33,983 bases of DNA from Flavobacterium silvisoli (lineage in GTDB: Bacteria > Bacteroidota > Bacteroidia > Flavobacteriales > Flavobacteriaceae), in the NCBI RefSeq assembly GCF_004329815.1, contig NZ_SJPE01000022.1:1-33983 (forward strand), given 5' to 3'. How positions within the stretch are numbered: position 1 is the stretch's first letter; each line of letters opens with the position of its first letter. The position numbers were made by a program, and so were the translations under genes. The notes beneath the pieces are model-generated. The model did not search any database. It had not been told where the DNA came from and worked only from the letters and a program-made list of their open reading frames with translations. Shown here one piece after another: positions 1 through 9,620 of this stretch.

Positions 1-3000
1 GTTACAATATCGTAACAACCCGTAGCGATAGTCTCTACCCGAACATACAACGTCTGGGTGTTGGCAACTGTGTTAACGTAATTGGTAACATTGCCTATAG
101 CCCCAGTAGCATTTTCAGCATTACTCTGTGAAGTATAGAACGTTACAGAAGTAACTGCCGGGTTGATACTGCCCAAAATCTCAGGGATTTTTGTCGTTAA
201 ATCAAACGGCTCATAACCAACAGCACCTGTGTAATCACACAAATGGTAATCCGTTGGCGTTACTGCCTCTGGTGTTGGGTTGACTATTAGTTGTAATTGA
301 ACGATAGCAAAACAATCCGTAGTGGTCGATTCAACTCTTACAAAAATGGTCTGTCCCCAAGGAAGAATAGTCGGATATGCGTTTGGATTCGGAATAGCGG
401 TACCGTCAACAGTAGCATCTGTTATTGTTTCGTGAAAACTCACAACGTATGGATTTCCGCCAGTAATGGAATTTATTGTTTGGGTTAAGTCAAAAACCGC
501 TATCCCATCATTATTCGGATCACATAATTGTAATGGTGCAGGATTATTAACTACAACATCATTAACCACTGCGTTAACCGTAAAATTTAACGGATTAGAA
601 TTACAATTTGCAACAGTCTGTTGCGCTATTATAGTGTGATTCCCTGAAGGAACATTGAAATAAAAAGGACTTGCCTGAAAAGGACCTCCATCGAAAGAGT
701 ACTGGTAATCTGAACCTAACGGATTGGTAACGGTAACCGAGTTTTCATTACAGGAAACGACAACCGAAACCGTCGGAACAATTTGAGGAACTACTTGTAT
801 TTGTAAAGTAGTTGTATTGGCACATTCTCCAGCATTGGGTAAAAAGGTATAAGTAGTTGTAGCGGTATTGTCTATTGCCGGCGACCAAGTTCCGGTAATA
901 CCATTGTTAGAAGTAGTAGGCAAGGGAGCAATAACCCCTCCGAAACAAACCGGATTAACAGCTGTAAATGTTGGAGTAACTTTTGGCAAAATACTAATGG
1001 TCAATGTTTGACTTGATGCACACTGGTTGGCTACAGGAGTAAAAGTGTATGTTGTCGTCGTAGTGTTGTTTAGTGCCGGAGACCAAGTTCCGGTAATTCC
1101 GTTATTGGAAGTAGTTGGTAAAGCAGTTAAAACCGTTCCGGCACATACCGGACTTACCGGTGTAAATGTTGGAACTACATTCGGATTAACAACAATCTGC
1201 AGCGTGGCTGTAGTAGCGCACTGACCTGTATTAGGAGTAAATGTATATGTAGTGGTAGTAGTATTATTAAGTACTGGTGACCAAGTACCTGTGATTCCAT
1301 TATTAGATGTTGTCGGCAGTGGTGATAATGTTCCACCCGAACATATCGGAGCGACTGCTGTAAAAGCGGGAACCAAAGAAGCTCCATTGACCGTAATCGT
1401 CAAAGTTGCTGTAGTTGCACACTGACCGCTATTTGGAGTAAAGATATAAGTCGTTGTGGCTGTATTGTTTAAAGTCGGTGACCAAGTTCCGGTAATCCCG
1501 TTATTTGACGTTGTTGGTAATGGTGCCAAAGTTCCTCCTGAACAAATAGGTGCCACAGCACTGAATGTTGGTGTAACTGTAGGTGAAACAATAATAGTTC
1601 CCGTAGCATTAACATTACCACATCCTCCTGTCAACGGTATGCTGTAATTAAAAGTTCCTGAAACTGTTGGCGTACCACTAATAGTAACAGTATTCGAAGA
1701 CCAAACGGCATTAACTCCTGTAGGTAAACCAGTTGGAGCACCAATTCCGGTGGCTCCGGTCGTAGTGTGAGTTATAGCGGTTAAAGGCGTATTGATACAC
1801 ATATTTGGCGTAGAAGAAGGAGCACTTACCGTATTGTTAGCAGTAACAGTGATGGTACCGGTTGCATTGATACTACCGCATCCACCACCTGTTAATGGAA
1901 TGGAGTAGTTAAATACTCCTGAAACTGAAGGAGTACCACTAATGGTAATGGTGTTTGATGACCATGATGCTACAACTCCTGTCGGTAAGCCCGTTGGAGC
2001 ACCAATTCCCGTAGCTCCGGTTGTGGTATGAGTGATAGCCGTCAAGGGTGTATTGATACACAATGTTGGTGTAGCGGAAGGTGTACTGGTTGTATTAGCA
2101 GGATCAATAACAATAGTCATTGTTGTTTTTGAAGCACACTGACCGGAGTTTGGCATAAATGTATAGGTTGTCGTCGTTGTGTTATTTAATGCCGGAGACC
2201 AAGTTCCCACTTTTCCGTTTAAAGAAGTGGTTGGCAGTGGTGGAATAGTTTGTCCGGAACAATAAGGACCAACCTGATTAAAAGTAGGTACCGTAGTTGA
2301 AGCTGTTACCGGAGCCTGACATATACCATCCCATGAAACGGTGAATACCACTACCTGTCCCGGTGAAACTCCGGTCACCACAAAATGAGAGCCATTAATG
2401 GACGGAATGGTTCCGGTAACCGGAGTACCTCCGTCTATAGTATAGCTGTATGAATAACTGGGAGTGGGACCTATATTATTAAAATCAAACGCAACTGAAT
2501 TTGGTCCTGAATTAGCTGAATCACAAAATACTGACGGTGTTGCAGTAGGATTATTTCCTATGGTAACAGCCAAATCAGCTCTGGTGCTTTCACATCCTCC
2601 GACGGTCTGACTCACATAATAGTGAACCACAGAACCGGGCGCACCGGTTGTTAGTGGTGTTGGAGCCGTGGCTGATGCAGTTCCTCCTGTGGCATTGGTT
2701 CCGTACCAATTCAACGTTCCTCCTGCGCTTGCAGTAGCTGTTAACGGTGATGCCGTTGCATTTTGACAATACGTTATCGGTGTAACACTAGGCGGAGTTA
2801 CCCCTCCCACTGCTATTGTGACTGTAGATGTTATAGTTACACCACAAGTATTTGTTGCGCTCAGAGTAAAACTGATATTTCCTGTAGCACTAAGAGGTAC
2901 AGTGTATGTTGTATTAAGACTACTAGGATTGGCAACAGTTCCGTTAGTTGTTGTCCATGCCAATGTCTGATATCCCTGAGCGACACCCGTTAAATTCACG

Positions 3001-3731
3001 ACAGAGCCCGGTGCAACACAACCGGTAGGACTGGCGCTGGCACTTACCGTAAATGGCGGAACCGGTGCATTACATCCATTATTTACGTATGTGGGAACAC
3101 CCGAAGGGGTAAAGTTAACACTGGCCCCGTCTTGTTCTGCATTTGTACCTCCGTTAAGACCATAAATATTGACTAAATTACTTCTTTCATAGGTAACGGA
3201 ATCCGAACAACCGGCTCCAAAAGTCATTGATAAGGTCCTTGTACCCGGAGTCGCATTGTAATTCCCGAAATGCCCACCCGTAGTTGTATTATTATTTTGG
3301 AAAATAATATACATAATGGTATTAAGAGAACTGAACGAGTTATAATTAACCGTAAAATTTTGACTGGTGACTAACAATACTACCGCATTAGCCGGTAAAA
3401 CACCACCTACAGGCTCCAAAAGCTGGCCGCAATTTCCGGCAGCAATAATAGCGTTATTAATGTCCAAAACTTTGGAAGCTGTTGTCGCATTTTGTATTAA
3501 ACCAGTCCAGGCATTAGCAGGCCAGTTTACCGACAACGTACTTGTATTAAGGGGATTTGGTCCTACCTTAAACCGCACCATTTCGTTAAATCCTTCATCA
3601 TTGGAAGGAGAGGTGGCTGAACAGGCATCAACCAAAATGGATTCGATTTCAAAACATTGGGAAAAACCCTGAAAGGAAATCAGGACAATTAAAAATAATA
3701 ATCTTTTGTGTAGTAAAGTAACAATCTTCAT
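1..3731 (-). CDS. Giant secreted Ig/PKD-like repeat protein, probable type IX secretion cargo (3' end outside window)
   Basis: About 1243 residues are visible, read from ATG at 3731 and open at the window edge. The N-terminus is a signal peptide: MK, then a Leu/Ile/Val-rich core, ending near FSQ at about residue 25. Next comes a lamin-tail-like domain (ILVDAC, then EMVRF), then Ser/Thr/Pro-rich beta modules with no catalytic motif. Two 87-residue modules lie at about 1590-2110 and four 66-67-residue modules at about 800-1590, followed by modules beginning LCDPNNDG and HLCDYTG, which are common in giant flavobacterial cell-surface proteins. Such proteins usually end in a gliding-motility-type C-terminal sorting domain; that part is not in the window, so type IX export is inferred. 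A TAnnTTTG box at 3788-3795 is the likely promoter. Substrate or ligand is unknown; adhesion is a guess. Confidence 0.85.
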   Translation of the reverse strand, partial: MKIVTLLHKRLLFLIVLISFQGFSQCFEIESILVDACSATSPSNDEGFNEMVRFKVGPNPLNTSTLSVNWPANAWTGLIQNATTASKVLDINNAIIAAGNCGQLLEPVGGVLPANAVVLLVTSQNFTVNYNSFSSLNTIMYIIFQNNNTTTGGHFGNYNATPGTRTLSMTFGAGCSDSVTYERSNLVNIYGLNGGTNAEQDGASVNFTPSGVPTYVNNGCNAPVPPFTVSASASPTGCVAPGSVVNLTGVAQGYQTLAWTTTNGTVANPSSLNTTYTVPLSATGNISFTLSATNTCGVTITSTVTIAVGGVTPPSVTPITYCQNATASPLTATASAGGTLNWYGTNATGGTASATAPTPLTTGAPGSVVHYYVSQTVGGCESTRADLAVTIGNNPTATPSVFCDSANSGPNSVAFDFNNIGPTPSYSYSYTIDGGTPVTGTIPSINGSHFVVTGVSPGQVVVFTVSWDGICQAPVTASTTVPTFNQVGPYCSGQTIPPLPTTSLNGKVGTWSPALNNTTTTTYTFMPNSGQCASKTTMTIVIDPANTTSTPSATPTLCINTPLTAITHTTTGATGIGAPTGLPTGVVASWSSNTITISGTPSVSGVFNYSIPLTGGGCGSINATGTITVTANNTVSAPSSTPNMCINTPLTAITHTTTGATGIGAPTGLPTGVNAVWSSNTVTISGTPTVSGTFNYSIPLTGGCGNVNATGTIIVSPTVTPTFSAVAPICSGGTLAPLPTTSNNGITGTWSPTLNNTATTTYIFTPNSGQCATTATLTITVNGASLVPAFTAVAPICSGGTLSPLPTTSNNGITGTWSPVLNNTTTTTYTFTPNTGQCATTATLQIVVNPNVVPTFTPVSPVCAGTVLTALPTTSNNGITGTWSPALNNTTTTTYTFTPVANQCASSQTLTISILPKVTPTFTAVNPVCFGGVIAPLPTTSNNGITGTWSPAIDNTATTTYTFLPNAGECANTTTLQIQVVPQIVPTVSVVVSCNENSVTVTNPLGSDYQYSFDGGPFQASPFYFNVPSGNHTIIAQQTVANCNSNPLNFTVNAVVNDVVVNNPAPLQLCDPNNDGIAVFDLTQTINSITGGNPYVVSFHETITDATVDGTAIPNPNAYPTILPWGQTIFVRVESTTTDCFAIVQLQLIVNPTPEAVTPTDYHLCDYTGAVGYEPFDLTTKIPEILGSINPAVTSVTFYTSQSNAENATGAIGNVTNYVNTVANTQTLYVRVETIATGCYDIV
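800..1590 (-). repeat. Four tandem 198-201-bp Ig-like modules inside the giant secreted protein
   Basis: The anchor GACCAAGT (plus strand) recurs at 883, 1081, 1279 and 1480, giving spacings of 198, 198 and 201 bases, that is 66-67 residues. Each module reads roughly [16 protein letters not shown], then TTTTYTF and a GQCA-type segment. A fifth, more diverged copy is anchored at 2197. The copies differ at many silent sites, so this array is older than the one at the other end of the window. Confidence 0.8.
1590..2110 (-). repeat. Two tandem modules of about 261 bp inside the giant secreted protein
   Basis: The plus-strand string TATTGATACAC ends at 1800 and again at 2061, a period of 261 bases (87 residues). 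Both modules contain [20 protein letters not shown], followed by SSNT, ISGTP and [10 protein letters not shown], which reads as a putative-Ig/cadherin-like fold. The copies are close but not identical. Confidence 0.75.
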
Positions 3732-3787
3732 TTTAAGTCTTTTAAGCAGGTACCGGATTTTGGGTTTATTTTAAAAAAAAACAAGAC

Positions 3788-3795
3788 CAAAGGTA
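3788..3795 (-). promoter_or_regulatory. -7 box TACCTTTG for the giant secreted protein gene
   Basis: The minus strand reads TACCTTTG, a full match to the Bacteroidota TAnnTTTG box, 57 bases before the ATG at 3731. No clear TTG -33 box is visible at the usual spacing, so strength is uncertain. Confidence 0.5.
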
Positions 3796-3837
3796 TTGAT
3801 TTTAAACACGGTACCCTAAATTTTTAAAAAAAATAAA

Positions 3838-3866
3838 ATCAAAAAACCTCAATAAATTGAGGTCTT
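3838..3866 (-). terminator. Rho-independent terminator after proline dehydrogenase
   Basis: A 7-bp stem (ACCTCAA at 3846-3852 with TTGAGGT at 3857-3863) has a 4-base loop. On the minus strand it is followed by a T-rich tract. It lies 7 bases beyond the proline dehydrogenase stop. Confidence 0.8.
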
Positions 3867-3872
3867 CTTGAA

Positions 3873-5045
3873 TTATTTTCCTATTTTTCTTCTGTCTCTT
3901 TCAGTTTTCAATAAATTGAGTTCCCTACTGGTCTGACCTGCTACTGAAGTGTTCTCTTCTGCCCTTCTGATTAAATAAGGCATCACATCTCTTACGGGAC
4001 CAAAAGGCAAATATTTCGCAACATTGTATCCGTGAGCAGCCAGATTATAACTGATATTATCACTCATTCCGTACAACTGACCGAACCATATGCGGTTGTC
4101 ATTTTTTAATACTCCTTTTGCCTCCATCAATTCAATCAATTTATACGAACTCAGTTCATTGTGCGTTCCGGCAAAAATAGACATCGAGTCTAAGTTATCC
4201 ATCATGTATTGTACTGTTTTATCATAATTTTCGTCAGTAGCTTCTTTACTGGCACAAATTGGAGTAGGGTAACCTTTCTCTTCTGCACGCTTGTTTTCTT
4301 TTTCCATGTAAGCACCGCGTACCAATTTCATCCCTATGTAAAACCCTTCAACTTTGGCCAATTCATGCAGTTTTTTCAAATAATCCAATCGATCCCAACG
4401 GTACAGTTGTAGTGTATTGAATACGATGCACTTTTCTTTGTTGTATTTACGCATCATGTTAGTGACCAAATCATCGGCAGCATCCTGCATCCAACTCTCT
4501 TCCCCATCAATCAACAAGGCCACGTTTTTGTCATGAGCCGCTTTACAAACTATATCAAAACGTTCAATAACCTTGTCCCATTCTTTTTGTTCTTCAACAG
4601 TTAACGGCTGTTTTTCCCCTACCTTTTCGTATAAATAAAAACGCCCGAAACCGGTTGGTTTGAACACGGCAAACGGGATAGCAGCACGCTCTTTGGCAAA
4701 CTCAATAGTCTTCAAGGTCATCTCCAGGGCAGCATCAAATTGTTCTTCTTCCTCCTTTCCTTCAACCGAATAATCCAAAACGGATGATACGCCTTTGGTA
4801 TACATTTTATCAACTACCGAAAGGCAATCATCTTCGTTGACTCCGCCACAAAAATGATCAAAAACTGTGGCGCGAATTAAACCTTCTACCGGTAAATGTG
4901 CTTTCAAAGCAAAGTTGGTCACGGCAGTTCCTATACGCACCAGCGGTTCGCTATCAATCATCTTGAATAAAAAGTAGGCTCTGTCAAGTTCCGTATCGCT
5001 TTTAAGAGCAAAAGCAACCTCTGTATTATTAAAAATTTTTTCCAT
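3873..5045 (-). CDS. Proline dehydrogenase (monofunctional, FAD-dependent)
   Basis: This 390-residue protein oxidises proline to pyrroline-5-carboxylate, passing electrons through FAD to the quinone pool; it is the first step of proline catabolism. The family signature is clear: the barrel strand motif MKLVRGAYMEKE, a following GTHNELSSYKL segment, and a C-terminal part with GQLYGMSDNIS, YLPFGPV and YLIRRAEEN, where the substrate-binding arginines lie. The aldehyde dehydrogenase half of bifunctional PutA is absent and the length suits the monofunctional bacterial type. The start is ATG at 5045, 25 bases after a TATATTTG promoter box, and the gene ends at its own terminator, so it is probably a single-gene unit. 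The partner pyrroline-5-carboxylate dehydrogenase is not in the window. Confidence 0.95.
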   Translation of the reverse strand: MEKIFNNTEVAFALKSDTELDRAYFLFKMIDSEPLVRIGTAVTNFALKAHLPVEGLIRATVFDHFCGGVNEDDCLSVVDKMYTKGVSSVLDYSVEGKEEEEQFDAALEMTLKTIEFAKERAAIPFAVFKPTGFGRFYLYEKVGEKQPLTVEEQKEWDKVIERFDIVCKAAHDKNVALLIDGEESWMQDAADDLVTNMMRKYNKEKCIVFNTLQLYRWDRLDYLKKLHELAKVEGFYIGMKLVRGAYMEKENKRAEEKGYPTPICASKEATDENYDKTVQYMMDNLDSMSIFAGTHNELSSYKLIELMEAKGVLKNDNRIWFGQLYGMSDNISYNLAAHGYNVAKYLPFGPVRDVMPYLIRRAEENTSVAGQTSRELNLLKTERDRRKIGK

Positions 5046-5069
5046 TTAATTTAGCAAATTGTAACGTAG

Positions 5070-5077
5070 CAAATATA
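5070..5077 (-). promoter_or_regulatory. -7 box TATATTTG for proline dehydrogenase
   Basis: The minus strand reads TATATTTG, matching TAnnTTTG exactly, 24 bases before the ATG at 5045. The region 5046-5182 holds no gene. No obvious hairpin terminator is seen after the DASH cryptochrome gene that ends at 5183. Confidence 0.6.
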
Positions 5078-5182
5078 GGCAGAGTTTGATGTATTAAAAA
5101 ACTATTTTGCGTTTCAATACTCACCTATAATTGTTAATAGATAAATGAAAAATAAGCGGACTTTTGGTATAAAATCAAAAAA

Positions 5183-6475
5183 CTATTTACCTAGCCATAA
5201 CTTTCTGTAAGCCTTGTTTTTATCGTAAACGGCAGCTTGTTTTCCAATATCGAAATAACGATTTTCTCTCGGATCATTCCCTACTCCGGCTATGTAAGCC
5301 CAATTACCCCAATTGCTGCATTCGTCGTAATCAATCAATTGCTGCTCAAAATAAGCCGCGCCAAAACGCCAGTCCAGTTTTAAATCATGACAAAAATAAC
5401 TGGCTACATTCTGACGACCGCGATTGCTCATGAAGCCGGTAAATTTTAATTCGAGCATATTAGCGTCTACAAAATCGACATTAGTTCTTCCGTTAATCCA
5501 ATTTTCAAGTAGTTTGTGACTAACTGTTTTTGGACCAGCTTTAGCTTCGGTAATACCCCAAGGCTGAAACATTTTATTCTGGTGTTTTTTGAACATAAAC
5601 CGGAAAAAATCACGCCACAATAACTCAAAAATCAACCAGTAAGTCGATTCATTGGCACCAAATTGCTGCTCATATTTTTTCAATTCCCGGTAAATGTAGC
5701 GCGGCGAAATACAGCCCAAAGCCAGCCAAGCCGAAAACTTAGAAGAATAATCCGCTCCAATTAATCCGTTACGAGTTTCTTTGTATTGCGAAAGACATTG
5801 GGTTTCAAAAAAATAATGCTGTAACCGCTTCAACCCTTCGGTTTCTCCACCCTTAAATTGAAGCACAGCTCTGTTATCTATAGCTTCAAATGTCAAACCC
5901 AAATCAGCCAAAGAAGGTAAATTCAGCGGAGGAATTTCGGGAGAAATAACAGCATTGGGTTTGTCAAAAGTCGCTCTCACAGTAGCATCTTTTTCTGTTT
6001 TTTTTCTGAAATTAGTAAAGACATCCGGTATATTTTTTATCGAAAAAGGCAAATCTTCGGCATGGTATAAAGTGCTCGTACTGAAAGTTTGTAATTCACA
6101 TTTCAATTTAAACAATTCAGCCTGCACTTTAATCTCAACTTGTTTTTCTTCATAAGACACTTCTCTTTTAGCAAATACTTTGACCGCTTTAAATTGCTGT
6201 ACAACTTTAGGTATTTCGATCTCGGGTTTGCCTTTAACCACCAACAATCCGGAGCCCAATTCCCTCAAATTTTTATCTAAATCTTCAATCGCTTCTAGTA
6301 AAAACTGTGCTCTGAAACTTCCCGTTTTTTTAAATCCGAATTCAGTAGTCTCAAAATGCAATGCATCAAAACAATAAATCGGAACGATTTGGTCGCTTTG
6401 TGCCAAGGCTTTCATCAAAGTTTCATTATCGTGCAATCGCAAATCGGTTTTAAACCATACTACAGCTGTTTTCAT
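5183..6475 (-). CDS. DASH-type cryptochrome (Cry-DASH)
   Basis: This 430-residue flavoprotein belongs to the photolyase/cryptochrome superfamily. The N-terminal alpha/beta antenna domain starts with VVWFKTDLRLHDN (residues 5-17). The helical FAD domain shows YKETRN (231-236), SSKFSAWLALGCISPR (244-259), ELLWRDFF (284-291), MSNRGRQNVAS (349-359), W369 and NWGNWAYIAG (388-397), the DASH signature series. Cry-DASH proteins bind FAD, usually a folate antenna, and repair cyclobutane dimers mainly in single-stranded DNA; a signalling role has been proposed in some species. It is the last gene of the photolyase operon. Its ATG overlaps the upstream stop by four bases (ATGA), implying translational coupling. 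The length is slightly short for DASH proteins (about 430-500), but no core block is missing. Confidence 0.95.
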   Translation of the reverse strand: MKTAVVWFKTDLRLHDNETLMKALAQSDQIVPIYCFDALHFETTEFGFKKTGSFRAQFLLEAIEDLDKNLRELGSGLLVVKGKPEIEIPKVVQQFKAVKVFAKREVSYEEKQVEIKVQAELFKLKCELQTFSTSTLYHAEDLPFSIKNIPDVFTNFRKKTEKDATVRATFDKPNAVISPEIPPLNLPSLADLGLTFEAIDNRAVLQFKGGETEGLKRLQHYFFETQCLSQYKETRNGLIGADYSSKFSAWLALGCISPRYIYRELKKYEQQFGANESTYWLIFELLWRDFFRFMFKKHQNKMFQPWGITEAKAGPKTVSHKLLENWINGRTNVDFVDANMLELKFTGFMSNRGRQNVASYFCHDLKLDWRFGAAYFEQQLIDYDECSNWGNWAYIAGVGNDPRENRYFDIGKQAAVYDKNKAYRKLWLGK

Positions 6476-8007
6476 AACTCATTGATGTTTTTCAAATAAT
6501 AATCGGCTTGATTCAATAGGGATATTTTGTCTTCAGTTTTCATTTTGCGCCAAATGTTGTACATCATTCCAATGCGCGGATTAGAGCTCAACTTAGCTTC
6601 ATTTCTGTCGTAAAAATCCCAATACAAACTATTAAACGGACAGGCTTTTTCTCCTGTTTTCAGTCCTTTTTTGTAAAAACAACTGCCGCAGTAATGACTC
6701 ATTTTATCTATGTAGGTTGCCGAACTCACATAGGGTTTTGTACCTAAAATTCCTCCGTCGGCAAACTGACTCATGCCGCGCGTATTGGTGATTTCTACCC
6801 ATTCAAAAGCATCCATATAAATGCCAAGGTACCATGCATCAACTTCATCCGGATGAACCCCGGCCAGTAGGGCAAAATTTCCGGTAACCATCAAACGCTG
6901 TATGTGATGCGCATAACCGTAATGCAACGATTGATGAATGGCATCTTTTAAACAGTTCATTTTGGTTTTTCCGGTCCAAAACCATTCGGGTAATTTTTCC
7001 TGATGGTCAAAAAAATTCAGTTTGGCATATTCGGGCATTTTGTTCCAGTAAATTCCCCGCATGTATTCGCGCCAGCCAATGATTTGCCGCACAAAGCCTT
7101 CTACTTGATGAAATTCTATTTCGTGAACTCGGGATTTCCATTCGGTTGTAACTCTGTAAATCACTTCTTTTGGCGAAAGGAGTTTAAGGTTCATCGAAAA
7201 TGAAATTCGAGAATGGTACAACGACCATTCATTCGGCGACATCGCATCCTGGTAACTTCCGAAAAAAGGCAAACATTTGATAGCAAAAAAATCTAACAAA
7301 GCCAGTGACTGCGCTCTGTTGACGGGCCATACGAAGTTTTGAGGATTAATATAACCTATGGTTTTGATATTGGTTTTGGAAATTTCATCATAAACTGCTG
7401 AAACATCGTTATCAAATACCAAAGGAGCAACGGGCTTATGTTCTTTCGGCAGCTTTTTACGATTATCGCTGTCGTAATTCCACTGGCCGGTTAACGGTTG
7501 GTCGTCTTCCATCAACACATGGTGTTTTTTGCGCATGGCACGATAAAAACTTTCCATCAAAAAAGTTTTCTTTCCTTTAAAAAAATCGCCCAATTCATTT
7601 CGAGTGGTGAAAAAATGCTCTGTATCAACCGAATTACTGGTAATGGAAAGTGACTCGCAAAGCTGTTTTAAAATAATATCTACCCTATATTCATCGGGAA
7701 ACTGGTATTCAAAATGGGTAAACCGATGTTGGGAAACGAGATGAGTAATGTTCTTATCAAAGGATTGCAGATTGTCATCATCACTCAAATTAAGGTAAAT
7801 AACTCTGTGGTTTTTCGATTGTAATTCGGTCGCAAATGCACGCATAGCTGCAAAAATGCCGACGACTTTTTGAATATGATGCGAAGTATAATCTGTCTCG
7901 GAACGAATTTCCATCATCACATAAGTAACTGTGTCATCTGCCGTTTGAAACCACGAATGTTGACTGTTGAGCTGGTCACCGAGGATTAATCGCAATGTTT
8001 TTTTCAT
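6472..8007 (-). CDS. Iron-sulfur bacterial photolyase/cryptochrome (PhrB-like, prokaryotic (6-4) photolyase type)
   Basis: This 511-residue protein belongs to the FeS-BCP branch. It opens LRLILGDQLN, typical of this clade. The four cluster ligands are visible at C352 (MNCLKDA), C440 and C443 (YCGSC) and C456 (ACPFN), nearly the same numbering and spacing as in Agrobacterium PhrB (350, 438, 441, 454). FAD-domain blocks include GWREYMRGIYW (311-321), HHIQRLMVTGNFALL (367-381) and VEITNTRGMSQFADGG (404-419). Family members repair (6-4) photoproducts and use a lumazine-type antenna. I chose ATG at 8007 rather than an in-frame upstream start, because the added 32 residues overlap the DUF2256 gene in another frame and have no family counterpart. 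It begins one base after the DUF2256 stop and overlaps Cry-DASH by four bases. Confidence 0.95.
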   Translation of the reverse strand: MKKTLRLILGDQLNSQHSWFQTADDTVTYVMMEIRSETDYTSHHIQKVVGIFAAMRAFATELQSKNHRVIYLNLSDDDNLQSFDKNITHLVSQHRFTHFEYQFPDEYRVDIILKQLCESLSITSNSVDTEHFFTTRNELGDFFKGKKTFLMESFYRAMRKKHHVLMEDDQPLTGQWNYDSDNRKKLPKEHKPVAPLVFDNDVSAVYDEISKTNIKTIGYINPQNFVWPVNRAQSLALLDFFAIKCLPFFGSYQDAMSPNEWSLYHSRISFSMNLKLLSPKEVIYRVTTEWKSRVHEIEFHQVEGFVRQIIGWREYMRGIYWNKMPEYAKLNFFDHQEKLPEWFWTGKTKMNCLKDAIHQSLHYGYAHHIQRLMVTGNFALLAGVHPDEVDAWYLGIYMDAFEWVEITNTRGMSQFADGGILGTKPYVSSATYIDKMSHYCGSCFYKKGLKTGEKACPFNSLYWDFYDRNEAKLSSNPRIGMMYNIWRKMKTEDKISLLNQADYYLKNINEL

Positions 8008-8008
8008 T

Positions 8009-8146
8009 TTATTTGTGCTTTCTGCATTGATTACTGCAATATTTGACTTCGTCCCAAATCTTTTCCCATTTCTTTCTCCATGAAAATGGTCTTTGACAAA
8101 CAATACATGTTTTACTGGGAAGATTTTGCTTTTTTACTCCTCGCAT
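8009..8146 (-). CDS. DUF2256-type small Cys/Trp-rich protein
   Basis: This 45-codon gene is easily overlooked because it overlaps the end of the preceding photolyase gene by 35 bases in another frame. Read from ATG at 8146 it gives [10 protein letters not shown], then [33 protein letters not shown] and stop at 8009. The pattern CxxC (14, 17), [18 protein letters not shown] and CxxxC (37, 41) is the DUF2256 family signature. Four cysteines in CxxC/CxxxC spacing suggest a small zinc ribbon or another metal site. The gene stops one base before the iron-sulfur photolyase start, so it is surely co-expressed with it. DUF2256 has no known function. A role in cofactor or cluster supply to the photolyase is inference from position only. 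Confidence 0.9.
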   Translation of the reverse strand: MRGVKKQNLPSKTCIVCQRPFSWRKKWEKIWDEVKYCSNQCRKHK

Positions 8147-9620
8147 CTTTAGGCTTATTGGGATTACTTACGTGTTTATGTAAAATTCGTTTTCCTTCTG
8201 CTTTTACATCATCGGTTTTCCGGAAACTCCAGACAATATCACTGGCTTTCTTTCGGGTTTGTTCAATGTCTACTATAGGAAACGGATAATCTTTACCCAT
8301 TTCACACCGGTACAATTGCTGCTCAATCACACTCAATTTCCACGGTTCGTGTAGCAAATGATTGGGAATTTCGGTTAACTCAGGGCACCATTTTTTGATA
8401 AAAACGCCATCGCTGTCATGGTCTTCCGAGTTTTTTATCGGGTTGTAAATTCGGATGGTGTTGATGCCGGTTGTACCCGATTGCATTTGCAATTGCGGAT
8501 AGTGAATTCCGGGTTCGTAATCTAAAAACTGACGCGCCAAAAAATGCAACTCACGCCAATCCTGCCATAAATTAAAGGTAAAAAACGAGACCACCATGGC
8601 GCGCATTCTGAAATTGAGATAACCGGTCGCCACCACGCATCGCATGCAGGCATCTATAATCGGGATTCCGGTTTTGCCTTCCTGCCAGGCTTTGATGTAA
8701 AATTCATTTTTAGGTTTTAGCAAAGCGTCGTAGGCCCGATTTACATTTTCAAATTCCATGCGGCATTCGTCTTCAAATTTTTGGATAAAATGACAATGCC
8801 AATGCAGGCGGGAAATGAAGTTTCGCAAAGCTCTTTTATTAGGAGAAGTTTCGTGATGCTGATTCGTATACTGATACACCATGCGCATACTGATGTTGCC
8901 ATAGGTCAGATAAGGCGACAATCGACTACAGCCTGTTCGGCTTAAAGCCGGTTTGGAAATATGTTTGCTGTAATTGACGTGACGTTCTTTTACGAAACTG
9001 TCCAAATAGCGCCAAGCCCAATATTCACCACCTTGTTGGAAGTTTTCATTGCGGGTGGTGATGGTTTTAGGGAGTTTATTTCCTTTTAATAAATCATATA
9101 GAGATGGTTCTAAAACTTCTATTTTCAAATCCTGCAACTCAACTATTTTAGGAGTAGCCCGCATTATTTCTTCCCAGCGTTTATCCCAATCTTTTCTGGA
9201 TTTCAGTTTGCGAATAACTCCATGCATTTGGAATTGTTTCCATTCGATTTGATGAGTATCAAAAAATGATTGCATGGCAATATCGCGGTCGAAAGTGAGT
9301 TTATTGCCAATTTCCTGATGCGAAAACACAGTGTTAATGTCATACATCTTTGTGAGTTCCTTGAAAACAGTAGCCACTTCATTATGAAAAAAGTACAACT
9401 TTGCTGAAACTTCGTTCAATCTTGATTGCATATACTGCAATGACTCGTACACAAACCGCCAATGACGTATGTCGGCATCGGGATAATTCATGACTGTAGG
9501 CTCAAAGAAATAAAGCAATAAAACAGGTAAATCTGATTGGTTTGCAGCATAAAGTGTCTCATGATCTGTAAAACGCAAATCACGTTTGAACCAAACAATA
9601 TTTATAGCTTTTCTTTTCAA
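8112..9620 (-). CDS. Cryptochrome/deoxyribodipyrimidine photolyase family protein
   Basis: This 502-residue protein has an N-terminal antenna domain beginning [17 protein letters not shown] (7-23) and a C-terminal FAD domain with [13 protein letters not shown] (232-244), [11 protein letters not shown] (317-327), [14 protein letters not shown] (333-346), [12 protein letters not shown] (365-376), [14 protein letters not shown] (381-394) and FIKKWCPEL (407-415). It lacks both the DASH blocks and the FeS cysteines of its two neighbours, so it is a third lineage. Dimer repair is likely but a sensory role is possible. The start is TTG at 9620, overlapping the upstream TGA stop as TTGA; no ATG precedes the conserved WFKRDLR block, so TTG is the best start. 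The lysine/serine-rich tail overlaps the DUF2256 gene. Confidence 0.93.
   Translation of the reverse strand: MKRKAINIVWFKRDLRFTDHETLYAANQSDLPVLLLYFFEPTVMNYPDADIRHWRFVYESLQYMQSRLNEVSAKLYFFHNEVATVFKELTKMYDINTVFSHQEIGNKLTFDRDIAMQSFFDTHQIEWKQFQMHGVIRKLKSRKDWDKRWEEIMRATPKIVELQDLKIEVLEPSLYDLLKGNKLPKTITTRNENFQQGGEYWAWRYLDSFVKERHVNYSKHISKPALSRTGCSRLSPYLTYGNISMRMVYQYTNQHHETSPNKRALRNFISRLHWHCHFIQKFEDECRMEFENVNRAYDALLKPKNEFYIKAWQEGKTGIPIIDACMRCVVATGYLNFRMRAMVVSFFTFNLWQDWRELHFLARQFLDYEPGIHYPQLQMQSGTTGINTIRIYNPIKNSEDHDSDGVFIKKWCPELTEIPNHLLHEPWKLSVIEQQLYRCEMGKDYPFPIVDIEQTRKKASDIVWSFRKTDDVKAEGKRILHKHVSNPNKPKDARSKKAKSSQ

Noticed and set aside
3367..3672. A 101-codon plus-strand frame near the start of the giant secreted protein
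   Set aside because: It is a shadow of the minus-strand lamin-tail-like domain and has no recognisable family.
8008..8103. A longer N-terminus for the FeS photolyase (start at 8103)
   Set aside because: The added 32 residues are the wrong frame of the DUF2256 gene; the family begins at LRLILGDQLN.
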